Origin: Trichopria drosophilae
Taxonomy: Eukaryota > Arthropoda > Insecta > Hymenoptera > Diapriidae
Length of the DNA: 64,000 nt
Assembly (NCBI GenBank): GCA_030407085.1
Contig: CM059582.1
Coordinates: forward strand, 27,107,001-27,171,000
Direction of reading: 5' to 3'
Under the pieces are notes generated by a model that saw nothing but the letters and a program-made list of their open reading frames with translations, did no database searches and was not told where the DNA came from. Shown here piece after piece: positions 35,943 to 48,680 of the stretch; positions within the stretch are counted from its first letter, which is position 1, and every line of letters starts with the position of its first letter. Both the position numbers and the translations under genes were made by a program.

Positions 35943-35973
35943 GTTTCGACATCGAATTTGATGTCTTCTTCAG
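35943..35973 (-). ncRNA. Hammerhead-ribozyme-like core motif
   Basis: On the minus strand CTGAAGA (35973-35967), one extra A, a 6-bp stem GACATC/GATGTC with an AAATTC loop, then GAAAC (35947-35943). This is the order of the hammerhead catalytic core (CUGANGA, stem II, GAAA). The extra base before stem II and the lack of a convincing stem I argue that it is a relic or a look-alike. A homologous motif lies at 46036-46064. Such motifs are known from Penelope-like retroelements and small retrozymes. Confidence 0.35.
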
Positions 35974-36109
35974 GGGTTAATACAATCATTTCCTTTCAGT
36001 ATTACTTTTTCCGATAGTAAAAATTTATATTATTACTATTACTTCTTCCGCGAGTTAATTCGCGTCTAAACGAATACAGTTGTACGAAATTCTAATATTT
36101 TTTTTATAT

Positions 36110-36440
36110 ATGTAAATCAAAAGACCAAGATCCTCTGCTTCATTTATTAATGGAATGATATTGTTGATGGTACCAATATTAACTTACGATAAATAATAAT
36201 GAACTTAATTTAACTCATTGTGGAACCCCACTGATAAGGATTTATTTTAGAAGAAGTAATATTTATATTAATTTTATAGTCTGCCTGGGATCCTGTGATC
36301 TATGTGTTAGATAAGAGTGAAAGAGGTTGCAAGACTCTTTGGAAACACCATTAAACGCTAATTTTGCTATCAATAGGGTATGGTTGATGGTACTAAAGGC
36401 ACAGGTAAAATCAAGAAGACATAATAGAGTCAAACACTTA
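36110..36440 (-). pseudogene. Degraded LINE reverse-transcriptase fragment
   Basis: The minus-strand translation carries the RT signature in order: LLDFTCAFSTINHTLLIAKL (for the family's hLDhxkAFDTVNHxhLhxKL), then SYLTHRSQ, then SGVPQ with a stop after it where the family has GS, then LLFIV, and finally NNIIPLINEAE. The usual YADD catalytic box is not preserved. At least two frame changes and several stops make it dead. It fits the Jockey/CR1-type non-LTR RT, perhaps the same group as the plus-strand remnant at 12200-12600, but they do not overlap in protein region. Confidence 0.8.
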
Positions 36441-39400
36441 TGTTATGGAATAAAAAAGGAACATATTTTTGTCGTGAAAATTTAGGAAAAATAGTTTGAG
36501 CAGTAGTAATTATCTCTCGTTAATCATTTCCAAATGGTCTTCTATGTTAGAATACTATGGTAAGAATAGTTCATCTAATCATCATTATATGTCGCAAGAT
36601 GCGCTATGGCGCTGAAAGGCTATAAAGAATATTATTTCGTAAATAACTTGAAAAAATCAAATCAAATTTTTAGACTGGCGTCAAAGAGCTACGTAATGAA
36701 TTAACTTATTAAGAAAAAAACATTTTGGGCATTTGAACCTGAATTTGAATGATGTTTGCCATTTTTGTAGTATTTTTAGAGCATTTTGAAGATAAAAAAG
36801 ATGAAAAATGGTACAAAAAATAGCTTGTTCACTATTTCTGCAATTTTAGATTCGTTATTACCAAAATAGGTTCAAAGGCCAATACATTTGAAATAATTTG
36901 CAAATCTTTTTCGTTTTTCCATTTCACATGACATGAACTTCCTGTAGACTCGAGGAGAGGCCAAATAAGTACAATTTTTTACATACTACATTCGACGCAG
37001 TAGAATCCCAATAGTCTTTTATGCGTAAACAAAAATTGTTTATTTGCTTCTTTTTATGAAACCATAAAACTATGTTTGTTGTAAATGGAAAAAAGGGACA
37101 AATTATCAAATATTATAAATAGTCCACTGGATTAAAAAGTATTTGCATTTTTCGAGCGTAAGGTAGTTGTTAACACAAAATATATTACATATATTATGTA
37201 ACTGGCTGTTTATAGTTATGAGTAAAATTTCATTTTCATAATAATAAACAATTAATCAATCTTGGAGAAAATAGTTATTTAACTATTCCACTACCTACTA
37301 CTAACTCCCCATATAATCGAGAATGTATATCTAGTTTTATAAATCTTAGTTACTTATATACTACCATTTTTGTATTTTTAACCAGATAAAGTAATAACTA
37401 GGAAATTGTTTTTATTGTTCATAGAAGCTTACGTTCTTAGGCCAACGTAATAACATTTGTATAAAACCATTTTTAATCGCATAGTCGATTCTTTATAGTG
37501 TACAATATAATAAATTATTTGTAGTTTAAAATGATTACTTATACTATACCAACCAAATTTTAAATCTCAAAGACGTTTTTAAGTTTAAAGCAAAACAAAT
37601 TCTAAATTTTTCTAAGTAATCAGCATAACAATGTAATGAATAACATTATCTAAAACATGGCATACTGCACAATTTCTCAACCTTATTTAGTCAAACAAAT
37701 AAAAAAATGGATTTAATCAATTTTAGTATTTAACATAATTAAAAAAATTTTAATATTATCTCATTAATGTCGTCCTAATAAGTTTCACTTACCCATGTAT
37801 CGAAATTTAATAAATAGTATAAAAATAGTTAAATAAATGGTAATTTAAATCTACTCTACTCGATTGAGAGGTTAATAAATTAATATGAATGGTAAAACCT
37901 ATAAAACAATTGTAATATATTCGTCTAAGATATACATTAAATGTTTCATATATCATTCGGAATTCAAATTTATGCTGGAAATGGAGTTATTTTATGTATA
38001 CGTATGAATTCAAATTTTTCTGTTTTAGATACATGAACTTTTTGGAGAATAACCTTCGTCTACCTTTATATCCCCATACAAATCCAAAAGGTCTATGGAT
38101 AAAATATGATATAGCGAATATTTTGTAAAAATATTTGATATCGATATGACTTTGCTCAATGTGTGACAAACGTATTTTGCTATCTCTCGAAATCCAATAT
38201 CTCGCATACATTTCGGTTAGGAGAAGAGAATTTGATGCGTTCTACTAGCTTAAAATATTATATATTTAAATTAAATTTTAACATACTTACAAAAACGTTA
38301 TAAAATTAACATAAATTAGGGTTATAAAATAGAATTGGTTTTCATTGAAATATTTATTATTTTATCTCTATGAAATTATAAATTTGATTTATTAATTAAT
38401 TTTTTTAAGATAACTGACTCTTAATAACCAAAGCTTTCAGTAGTACTAATGAATATTTTAATAACTTTCAGTTATGGTTAAAACAAACAGTAAAACCTTG
38501 TGACAAAATTTTTCTTTTTACGTATTTCAGTAGAAAATCTTTTTTATAGATTTTTCGGGTTCGCCGATTACGTTATTTTTACAACAAATTTCAAATCATA
38601 CCCTGAGAGATATATCTTTAACAATTAACGTGCTAAATTTAAGATTAACAATGCAGCGTTAATAGTTAACAAATTAGCTTTAGATTAAAAATTATACGTT
38701 AAACGTTCACTAATTATCATTAATTTTTTTTATTGTAGATGAAATATGGCTGACAAAAATGTAAAAAACTAATCTGATACCGAATTTATAACCACTGATG
38801 CCCACATCTCCCGGATATGTAATTTAATCTCATTTATTATTTTTTCAGATGTTCTTGGAGGCCACGTTGAACTCGCAATTTTCAAATTTGGAAATATGCT
38901 CAACTTTAAAAGCTTTATGCTATTATATTTTATTTAAGTAAATTATCTTTAAAAAATGATAGTAAAGAATGAGTTTTTCCGAACAAATTCCTTTGCATCT
39001 ACAATCCAATTTATCAACAACTATTTTTATTATCTATTTGTATATTGCATTTTATCACTAAACTAATAGAAAATACTAAACTGACTTCAGAAACTTTAAC
39101 GTCAGTAATAAAATAATAATTGGTAGTTGATACTTTCTGTGTAATTGTTCATACCTGAACTATTGTTATAAATTTATCCACAGTAGTGGAAAGTAGACGT
39201 TTTTTCCTTGTTTATAGCAATAATAGCAATATTGTTCAACTATTATATAATAAATATGCAACTTCTACTAAATCGTTACGAAACTTGAATAGTAACTGTA
39301 AAAACCAACTAGTTTACTGTTTATGACTACTTACTATTCGAGAGATTTAACAGAAATAAATTCATAACTTTTGTGCAGTAAAAGAAGCAATAATTCTTAA

Positions 39401-42400
39401 CGATTTAAGACTTGTAAAATTTGAATATGTTCCGTATCCCAAACAATTTTTCGTCAGTTGTCAGTGAGGAACAAAAAAGGAATGAGTTATTTAGTGCTGT
39501 TTAACACTAATTGTTTATAACATTGTTCGCAGATATACTGGAGAAGTAATCGTACTATTTTTATTAATTAATACTTTGGAAAATTTTTAATATTAATGTT
39601 TTTTACTCTTGTTTAGTACATATCTTAATTCTTGAAATTAATTTTAGACGATAATTTGAAGAAAATTTAAATTGCAGTGTGAAAATATCCTAATGCTTTT
39701 TACATTTACTCTTCAATTATTAACATCAAAGTAGTAATTAAAATCGATTAATTTAAATAATAAAGATGTAGTTATTGTCACTCCTTTCTCTGTATATTTC
39801 TCCGAAAGTTTAATTTTTGACACGCTGTTGTAATTTAAAATTGTTAGAATACGGTATACGATTGTTTGTATTTAATTTTATTGTATATTATTTATTTATA
39901 TTATTTACAATGGACTGTCAATTTATTAATTTATTCTGAGCTGGATTATTTAATGGATCGTTTTATTAAATATTTATTCCGGATATTCGAAATTTTCAAC
40001 TCGTTTAATTTAGTAGAATAAATAACGACTTATCACTCGGAGAGAAATATTTAAAAATCTAATTTTCAAAGAAACAAATCAAATTTAATTTGACTTGACA
40101 ATTTTTAATAAAAAATGGACTGCTGTTTATTGCATAAAATATTATTTCATCTTAGTTAAAAAACATTTTATCAGCGCTATTAAAAACAGTATCATAATTT
40201 TATAGCCACGGATACTACAATTTAGGTCGTTATCTCATTTGTTTGCGTTTCACATTCATACAATTTTATTAACGATTCATTTATGTACCAAATTTTCAGT
40301 GTAATTTATGCCTGCACCTATTTAGAAAATCCGATCGCACTTATCAGTTATTTATGAGTCTCTGTGGTCGCAATCCTCAAGGGGATGACAAAGTTACCCC
40401 ACGTATGATTCATTAAATGACATTATTTGTATCGACTTATTTTTTATTATCGTGTTGAATTATGCTTTCGCTTAAACTTAAGTTATAATACGTTGATGAA
40501 CAGTTTTGCAATTTTACTTTTGTATACTATAGGTACGGCATTCAAGTGTACTGAAATAAGGATTAACTATAATAAATTACTAAGTGGATGCAGTCGTAAC
40601 TAGTCAAACATTAAAATATCAACACTTTATTTCTTCTTTTGCGAAAAGAGTAAATTTAGTTTCGCAGCTCTATGTAAAAAAAGTAATTAAAAATCATGGA
40701 ATGTTAATTTTTTCCTATATAAGTATTTCGTTTAATTTATGGCTTTGTATCGAAAACGGTAAAAATGAATAAAAAATGTACTGCAGCTCGAGAGCACAAC
40801 ATTTTCTACCAAAAAGTGACGAAGAGTCCATCTACAGTCAGTACCTTCACCACGATCACCGTTGGAATTTGTAGTATATCACATTTAGGTTAGAAAATAC
40901 TTTACAAGATGAAATTCGAGTGCTACTTGTAATTTATTGATTAATTTTAGACGATAGATTATACTAACTTTTTTCAAGGAAATTTTGCGCTGTAGAAAAA
41001 ATGTTGGTACATTGTTAGTTAAGCTTGGACCGTTTTCGTTACGGAAGCCACAAACTGAAAAAAATCTGATTTTGCTACTTTTAACGACATTTAGAAAGCA
41101 CACAAATAAGCACATATAGTTATGAATTTATGCAAAAATATTCTGTATGATATAACAAAAGTATATTCGGTTGTTCTATGTACCTCAATTAATTTAATTT
41201 GTTAATTAAAAACATTCGTAGTAAACAAGATTTCTCCGTAAATACGGTTCTTATAATGCAAATAAAGTACAATAAACATACTTAAACGAGCGGGGATAGA
41301 AGCTACTAAAATGCAAAATCGAAAATGGATTAAATGATGCCGGGGATTTGTATGTCACCGTCTCCGAATCTGTGATTAATGCAACTACTTTTTGTTTAAT
41401 TAAAAAACAATGTTATAGTAAGTTCGGAATCCCTCTATCGGTAACTGTAGATATAGAAATGTGTATACTCTTTAAAAATAACGTTTCTGCCCAGATCTTC
41501 CAGATGAACCTCATCAGGAAAACCATTTAAGAACCTATCTTCAACGTTTGAAATGTATTACACAACGTAGAAATTCTTAATACAATTAATTTAATTTATT
41601 GTTTAATAATATTCCTAGTTTCTAATAGTCTATGTACTTAGTAAGCAAAAGCCGTTACGGCTTATTTTTCTTTCAGTGTAAAGTAAAACCTGGTTAATCA
41701 GTCTACTTTTCAGTATTAGTAAATAAACGCCTTTTAATGCATCCAACTACTTTTCTACATTTCCCTTACGAGATAAAAGTTGAATGCAGGGTAATAAAGC
41801 CCTTGGACGGTTTAAATTGCAAAAAGATTGGCAGTAAGTGGAAACAGTCGTAACTGGTCAGCCACTAAAATGTTGGAACTACTTTCCGTCTTATAGAGTT
41901 TAACTCATACAAGTATTCCTAAAGTAAAATTTCATAGTACGAACAAACTGCCAGTTGGGACTGTCTCATGAAAATCATAGTTCAGGTGATTTAAAAACAA
42001 AAATTTCCTAAAGTAATTTTTATTTTTTCGTACTTTCGTATGATTGTAAAAGTAATTTTGTTACTCAAATAAAAAATCACCTTTTTTTAAATTCGCTCTC
42101 AGAACATTAATGCACCAGTAAGGTTATAATGACCTCACTTTTTAAGGTTGTAACATTACATAGAGATTAAAGGAATTTACAGCATATTTTACAAATTAAA
42201 AAATTTGTAATTATATATTTTGTTACATTTTTAAAAGTTAAAATTTTAACTGTATTTCATGTACAAGATAAAATTGTAACAGAAAAAGAGCGTATTGTAA
42301 GGTTATCTACAGGTCTAGCAATAGGTCAGTGTTCTCTGTCCTACCTACACTGGAAAAAATATACCTCATATTCACTCCGCGCTGTTTATTATGAGCTAAT

Positions 42401-43139
42401 CTCAACCGCATTTTCATACCAGGAGTCAAAATATATCTGCAAAATAGGAAATTTCACCTAGCGGCAATAAAAGAAATTAAGTCGATTGATTATATCATTA
42501 GTAACTTTATAATAAAGTTAATCGGACATTAATCTGGACAGTTCTGGAAAGTAAATTTTCCGTGTTCTATAAGGTTATGAGCATGTCAAATTTTCAATAA
42601 GGTTCATTACAAGTAGTATTTTCATAACATTCTGACAACAGGTCGTTTAAAGATTTAAGGTTGTAACCTTGTCATAATGCTGTGTTCTGTGAGGGTTGTT
42701 CTTTGGCAGGGATACTTTCACATTTAGAACGTTATCTAATGAAATTAAAATCCCTATATGGCAGTAAAAGTATAAAATCCCAATTTAAGAAAAACGAAGA
42801 GTTTCAACTATACAATTTTGAGGTTTTTCATTTTTTGGTCATTTTTTGGTGTAACATACTGTTAAAAATTATCTTATCGAAAAATAAAATCGTATATGAA
42901 ATAGTACATTTTGCGCCCTAGTTACATAATAAGAGACATCAGAACAAAGACAGCAATCTCTAATACCGCAGTCTTCCTAACTCAAAACATCAATTTCTTT
43001 ACACCTCTCGCCAATTAATGTTTTATTACCTTAAATTATCGAAAATATTACATTGCGAAATTTGAAATCAACTCGTTTGCTTTTTTGACTTTGACATGAC
43101 GTTTTATTCTTATCGGTTATTTGTAAATATTACATATCA
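36441..43139. other. Long AT-rich stretch, no gene seen
   Basis: Very AT-rich, especially 37.1-40.3 kb. A partial direct repeat links 40580-40640 and 41836-41890 (CAGTCGTAACT(A/G)GTCA, then TAAAAT). The motif TAAGGTT recurs loosely between 42120 and 42670. No exon, RNA gene or defined transposon is recognised. Confidence 0.5.
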
Positions 43140-43520
43140 TTTATATGTTTTTGAGGGATGTCAACGTCTGCAGCAGTACTGAACGTGATTGATCGCGAGC
43201 GACATTAAGGACATTAGTTACGACTGGACGAGATCTGATAAGCGTTTCAAATGTCACTGTCACGTGTTGATTTCACGCGCGTGCATTCGCGGCTCTTTGG
43301 CGGAACGAAATGAAAAAAGTTGAAATCTTAACCGTGGGCAGCTCTCGGTGTGGAAGAAGGAACGCGAAGTTTTTTTACTGGTGGAACTTTAATTTCCTGC
43401 GAGTCGAAGGCAAAACTTATTGCTTGGCGAGCCAAGTGCAAATTACGTTGGACGCGGAGGAAGGTGACAGCTACTTTTTTACCACGGAATTTTTGCTTCT
43501 TTTGCCATTTTCAATAAAAT
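43140..43520. other. GC-rich island
   Basis: Clearly GC-richer than its flanks. It contains CACGCGCGTGCATTCGCGG and a 74-codon plus-strand frame (43310-43534) beginning MKKVEILTVGSSRCGRR. No domain, and no donor or acceptor that settles an exon. A promoter, first exon or conserved intronic element are all possible. Confidence 0.35.
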
Positions 43521-45839
43521 CATACAGATTTTAATAATATTGCAGTCCGCTCTATCAATTACTGAAGCGTTTTTAAATTCGTGTTTTTTGACATTAGGTT
43601 AACGTTTATTCTAATTTAATTATGATCGATTTAATTAAGTATTAGTCGTAACGTTTTAAAACTGTATTGATCACTGCATTTTGTGGATAAACATGTGGGC
43701 CTTGACCAGAAAAATGATCATCTAGCAATTAAAAGAAGAGGAAAAGTACAAATAATTAAGTTGATATATTTCTAAAAGGTGGGTAAAAAACAATCACAAA
43801 ACAGAAATTCATTGTAATGACATGCATAAAGGAAGCAAGTGTAATCCAAACAGAGTGGAATATTCTAAAGAATACATTTTTCAACATTTTTTCGACACTG
43901 TTCATTATTTTATCAGAAAGATCCCCTAAAACTTAAAAATCAATAGCTAAAACCCTTACTTTCTTTTATCTATCTGTTATCGCATCATTTGACTTCCTGT
44001 TTCTCCTGTAATATTATTCCGTTTGTCCTCATTTCTAACAATGTATCACCGTGAAACGTGACTCGATCAATTTCTAAATGGGTTCATAAAGTTATCTCCA
44101 TCTCTTCGGCAGTTTTTCCTTTCATCATTTTGTATACGAAGACTTATGGCATAACCTCAAATCTTGATCCAGGCAGGAAAATATATGAACTAAATTTACA
44201 ATCTTTAAATGACCAGAAAGATGATAAAAATAAAAGATGATAACCTGGATAGGAAAATACGAAATACGCCAATTAACTTATAATATTCGACTTATGCAAA
44301 ATTTGAATGCAACATTTTATCGGTTTGAATGATCTATGGACGATCCTCCAGTGGGGTTCGGCGAACCGATAGTAAACGCAACCGTATTTCCTCTCTTCAA
44401 ATGAAATGGCACCCAGAGAATGTGACACACGTGTTTCTACATATTACATTCAGAAATTACGATTAACCAAATTGCATTGCCCAAAGGCGGAATATTCCAA
44501 TTATACCTCGATATTCGATCGCTTAGAGAATGTACTAGAGTGGTTGTCCGGATTAACACCGGCAATTATTCTGATTATCCATGAAATGACTTCTCTGGCA
44601 AGTAATAACGGAAATGCGTTCACGTGAGCAATCGTGGAATTGAAATGACTATTCTTTACCGAGATCATAGATTAACTTTTAATTACCTTACTGAATCTTT
44701 GTTCGCTAAATTGATCTCTCGAGAATATTCGTTGAGATAATATCAAGAAACTTCATATTTTTTTCCGTTAAATGGACACCTGATTTTGCAGTGAATGTGC
44801 CCCTCAAAGTACTGGTACCTTTATGAAATGGCATAAAACAAGATGATGAGTTAATATTGATATATGCATCTATTAATTATTATTTATTTATTTAAATCGT
44901 GTAGATTTCCAGCAATTAATTATAAATTGTTTTTTTTTCAGCAAATAAATAAAAAGTTATAACTTTAAAAATAAGTAGTTTTCCGATAAGCAGTTCAGTC
45001 AATTGAAGAATATTTCTTGTTGTTGTACATTTTCTGATAATTACATGAGGTTAAATTGTATTTCGTTTAAAATCATATATCATTATATATTGAAATGTCG
45101 TTACCACTTTCAGTAACTGATTTGTTATTTTCTGTAAAATGAAATTCCATTCAGAATTATGTGTATTACAATACAATGAAACTTAAGACCAGAAGAAAAA
45201 AAATTTTAAAAAACATTTGATATTTCATATATTTATTACAATTATAACAAATTATTTTCCAAAAAAACTGAACATCAATTTATATTCATTATTTCACGTA
45301 AACTCAAATAGATTATTCAATTTGAGAAAAAGGCAATGCTGATGGAACGAATTTCACATCGTTCTTACAAATACGTCGGTTATTTTCTTTGGTCCTTTGC
45401 CAGCAAATTAATTAATTGAAACAAAACGATTCGATCGTCCTTATTTCGCTCCAATTTTTCTGAAGTGTACGCTCGTTAACATAGCACACATGCTACTTAC
45501 CAAGACAAAAAAAATAACGTTGGCATTTATGTACTTTTACAATTTCCTAAATGAAGGACGAAATAGTAACTTTTTATGTGATGCTTTAAACTTCCGAACA
45601 CATACGAAAAAAATCATTTTAAATTTAATTAGTGAATTGATATTAAAATACATATTTTCTATTACTGAAAATGATACATTTTACATATTAGATTACCATT
45701 TTTATTACACAATCATTAACTACATTCGCTATAAAATAATTAAGAAGATACACGTAACATTTCTCGAAAAATATCGTACTTTTATTGAACTTATCCAAAA
45801 AGTTTCCCACAACATAGCCACTCCAAATTGAAACATTGA
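43521..45839. other. No gene seen
   Basis: AT-rich DNA. Frames at 44058-44240, 44406-44627 and 45490-45831 show no motif and are AT-driven. Confidence 0.5.
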
Positions 45840-45946
45840 AAACTGTCAGTTTGCTCGAGGTAATATAGGTGTCGTCCCAATCCAAAATGATGTTGAGCAA
45901 CATTTCGTTGAAGGACAGTTGAAGCTGACGATGTGCCAAGTGAAAG
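45840..45946 (-). CDS. Possible coding exon, gene unrecognised
   Basis: On the minus strand an acceptor-like AAGTAATTTTTAG precedes 45946, followed by an open frame containing FHLAHRQLQLSFNEMLL and then NIILDWDDTYITSSKL. The block is GC-richer than the AT-driven frame that continues below 45840. LDWDDT resembles the DxDxT motif of HAD-type phosphatases, but no other HAD motif is seen and this may be chance. No strong donor was found, so the downstream limit is approximate. It is on the same strand as the exons at 35.0 and 28.1 kb. It could equally be a remnant of a mobile element, given the repeats that follow. Confidence 0.3.
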
Positions 45947-46035
45947 CTAAAAATTACTTGTCAGAAAAGTAAAGAATATTACGATTATGGAATCTTCTTC
46001 GTTTCGTAATAAATAATAAATAAATAATTAGCAAC

Positions 46036-46064
46036 GTTTCGACTCTGATATGAGTCCTCTTCAA
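46036..46064 (-). ncRNA. Hammerhead-like motif, second copy (mutated)
   Basis: On the minus strand TTGAAGA, one extra G, GACTC/GAGTC stem with an ATATCA loop, then GAAAC. Flanks match the motif at 35943-35973 (TAACC before, GAAACGT-G then TAATTA after), so both come from one repeat family. The first core base is T instead of C, which would be expected to abolish hammerhead activity. Confidence 0.35.
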
Positions 46065-46151
46065 GGTTATGTAAGAAAACGGTGGTAATTATCTCGTATT
46101 TATAGTAAAGTAGAATATGAAGTTTTGCATGTGTTGGTGGTGTGGTACTAA

Positions 46152-46550
46152 CAAGGAATGGTCGTCAAGTACCAATCGCCGATCTTGATGCAGCTGAAAT
46201 ATATAATTCTATATTGAAATCCATGAGACACGTGTTTTTTTAGCTACCAATGGGCCTTTATTTACAAGATATTGGCAATAAGCAAACTTTTACAATGATA
46301 TAAGACTAAAGTGTAAATAAAATAAAAATTCGACGAAAATTGGTCATTCGTAATAAGCAATTTTCGTCCAATCTTTTATTTCTATTTATACTTTAGTCTC
46401 ATATCATTGCAAAGATTTGTTTATTGCTAATATGTTGCACTTAAAGGCCAATTGACAGCTAAAAAAACACGTGTCTCATGGATTTCAATATAGAATGATA
46501 TATTTTAGCCCCATCAAGATCGGCGATTGGCACTTGACGAATTCTCCTTG
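46152..46550. mobile_element. ~400-bp near-perfect palindrome (foldback element)
   Basis: The left arm from CAAGGAATGGTCGTCAAG (46152) and the right arm ending CTTGACGAATTCTCCTTG (46550) are inverted repeats of about 190 nt with high identity. They share blocks such as CCAATCGCCGATCTTGATG and CATGAGACACGTGTTTTTTT. The loop at 46343-46357 is only 15 nt. No coding frame and no obvious target duplication. A transcript would form a long hairpin, like insect hairpin RNAs that feed the siRNA pathway. That use is inference. Confidence 0.85.
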
Positions 46551-47489
46551 TAAGAATAAAAGAACCGTTGACAAACTATGTATGAATTGACAAGATAAGA
46601 TGGGATTCATTATAGAAAGGGACGGCAAACTTCCGTTAGCTTTGACGTTTCGAAACGGATGTTAACGGTGTTGTTCTCTTTTTTATAAAATAAATTTCAT
46701 AAAACGCAAATATTACCAAAATAAATCAAATAAAGTTGTTGACAGGACACAGCTTTTTTCTACTTTTTATAATTGTACCAAAATAGAAAAATAAAAGTAT
46801 TTAGCGTGTCATTAATCTTTATTTTTCGGTTTTTCAAAAGTGAAATACTAAAGCATCCTGAGAATTTCTTATATAAGAAAACTAACGCAGATATGGCTAG
46901 TTTATTTTATACCAATTAATAGTTACCTAGCAGTAAAAGAATTTCTAGTGCATTCATCTTACAGTCAACTGCAAATGCACCGATGAAAGGTGAAAATATA
47001 AAAAAAAAGAAATGATTTCGTTTAAATCGACAATAGTTTCGCGGGTCTTGAAATGTACTCTCACTCGTTATGTATTTTTCCTTCTCTTATCTTATTTTAG
47101 GGAAATAAAAAAAGACCCTAACTGGCTCCAGGGAGAACATCAGTTGATACTTTGGGAAAAGAAACGCGACAGAACTGCCGTTGCTGTCTATTTCTCGAAC
47201 AGAATAGCGGTGGTTAAAAAACGCTTAAAAAGATTCGGTAGTTTAAAGTCGTTCTTTATGCTCAGAAATGTATACTGTGATTATTCTCGTTTTCTTCGCT
47301 ATATTCGTTCTTTCCTCACACTTTATGCTTCAATAACTACGAAGAAGTAATATCCAACGTTATGCAATTTCGAAAATGTTATTCGAACTAAAAAGTTTGT
47401 TGTCAAATTGAAATAATTAATATACGAATATTAAACGAATTTTCAATTTAAAAAAAGTACTTGTTAATCTAGATTCAATGACTTTCAAA
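46551..47489. other. No gene recognised
   Basis: AT-rich. A 112-codon plus-strand frame at 47012-47350 is the longest here but starts in AT-rich DNA, has no domain and no convincing codon pattern. Confidence 0.45.
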
Positions 47490-48680
47490 TATCTTTGATT
47501 TTTCCAGAGGTTCCAATCAATCAGCGGAAACAGGAAGTAGGCGTTTTCCGATTCGTTGATTTTTCAAGGGACATTCGTTTTCCGCATGTCACCCTACCTT
47601 TTTATTCCATTCTCATCTGCCATGATCCTTTTTTAACGAAGTTTCAAACGCATTTTCTCCATTAACAAGGTTTGCAGATCGCAAGCAGGTGTTTTCGCAA
47701 GTATCTACGTTCTGCTATTCCGACAAAAGGAAAATGATTTGCGTTTTTTGTTTTGAACGAGTGCGAACGTTTTTTCGAATACCGAGGGAGCATCTGGAAA
47801 CATAAATCATTTTCTGCAAGGAGAGAAATTCTTCATCGACTTTCAACCCGTTTTTATTATTCTTCTTGTCCGCCAACTTCCTGGCCATGAGTGCTTCATC
47901 GCCGAAACGTTTGATTAATGACGCGTTATTGTTCGGTAAATTATCCGGACGTACTTGCTCTTAATGAACTCCCAACCCAGTGCATCTTGTCGAAACTGTC
48001 GCACCGACACGCTTGTCGACCTTGATATATTGGTTTTTTATTTCATTCCATCAACTTTGATATTTTAATTAGAGATCGAACGAAAAGCAGATCATTATTT
48101 TTTTTAATATAAAAAATATTCTAGCTTCTCGTTTCAGTTTCTATTTTTAACAAATTCTTTATTACATAGGTTAAATTTATGGTGATATTACGTTGTCACG
48201 TATGAAAAAATACATATGCATGGAGTTTTATAATTTGCGACTTATTGAAACTCATGATATAAACAAATTTTGAATTTATGTAACTTTTGATAACTGACAA
48301 GACGAACATTTTTTTTTAGTTTGACGGGAAAAAATCAATTTTAAAATTCCAGAAATGCTGATATCGTATAAAACGTCCTACTTTCGCGAGCAATTCTCGA
48401 GGGTCACAGCTGACAGTTGTGTATCTCATCTTCATTGATGCATCGGCCCCTCAGACGCCTCCGATATTTTCTACTGCGACGAAATGCTTGACACATGCAC
48501 TCTTATACGGTCATGATTAATGACTTCGCTGTTCTTTGTGCCAAAAGGGGTTTTCGCTTCTTTTTCTATCAAGAGGCTGTATCGATTTCGGCGATAAGTG
48601 CGAGCACGTGATAAAGGAACGATGGAAATAAAAATCACGACTGTATAGTGCTGGAACGAGGTTACCGCTGTACGAAATCA
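47490..48680. other. Two GC-richer islands (47490-48010, 48360-48680)
   Basis: Both islands are GC-richer than the surrounding DNA, carry no long clean frame, and include homeobox-type TTAATGA and E-box CACGTG cores. They look like candidate conserved non-coding DNA in an intron or gene flank. Confidence 0.35.

Noticed and set aside
45490..45831. 113-codon plus-strand frame as a gene
   Set aside because: It is Ile/Phe/Tyr/Lys/Asn-rich as expected from random AT-rich DNA and has no motif.
45840..45946. HAD-phosphatase assignment from LDWDDT
   Set aside because: A single short motif without the other HAD motifs or family length. Kept only as a possible exon.
47012..47350. 112-codon plus-strand frame as a gene
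   Set aside because: No domain, no neighbouring exon signals, and several equally long frames here are clearly chance.
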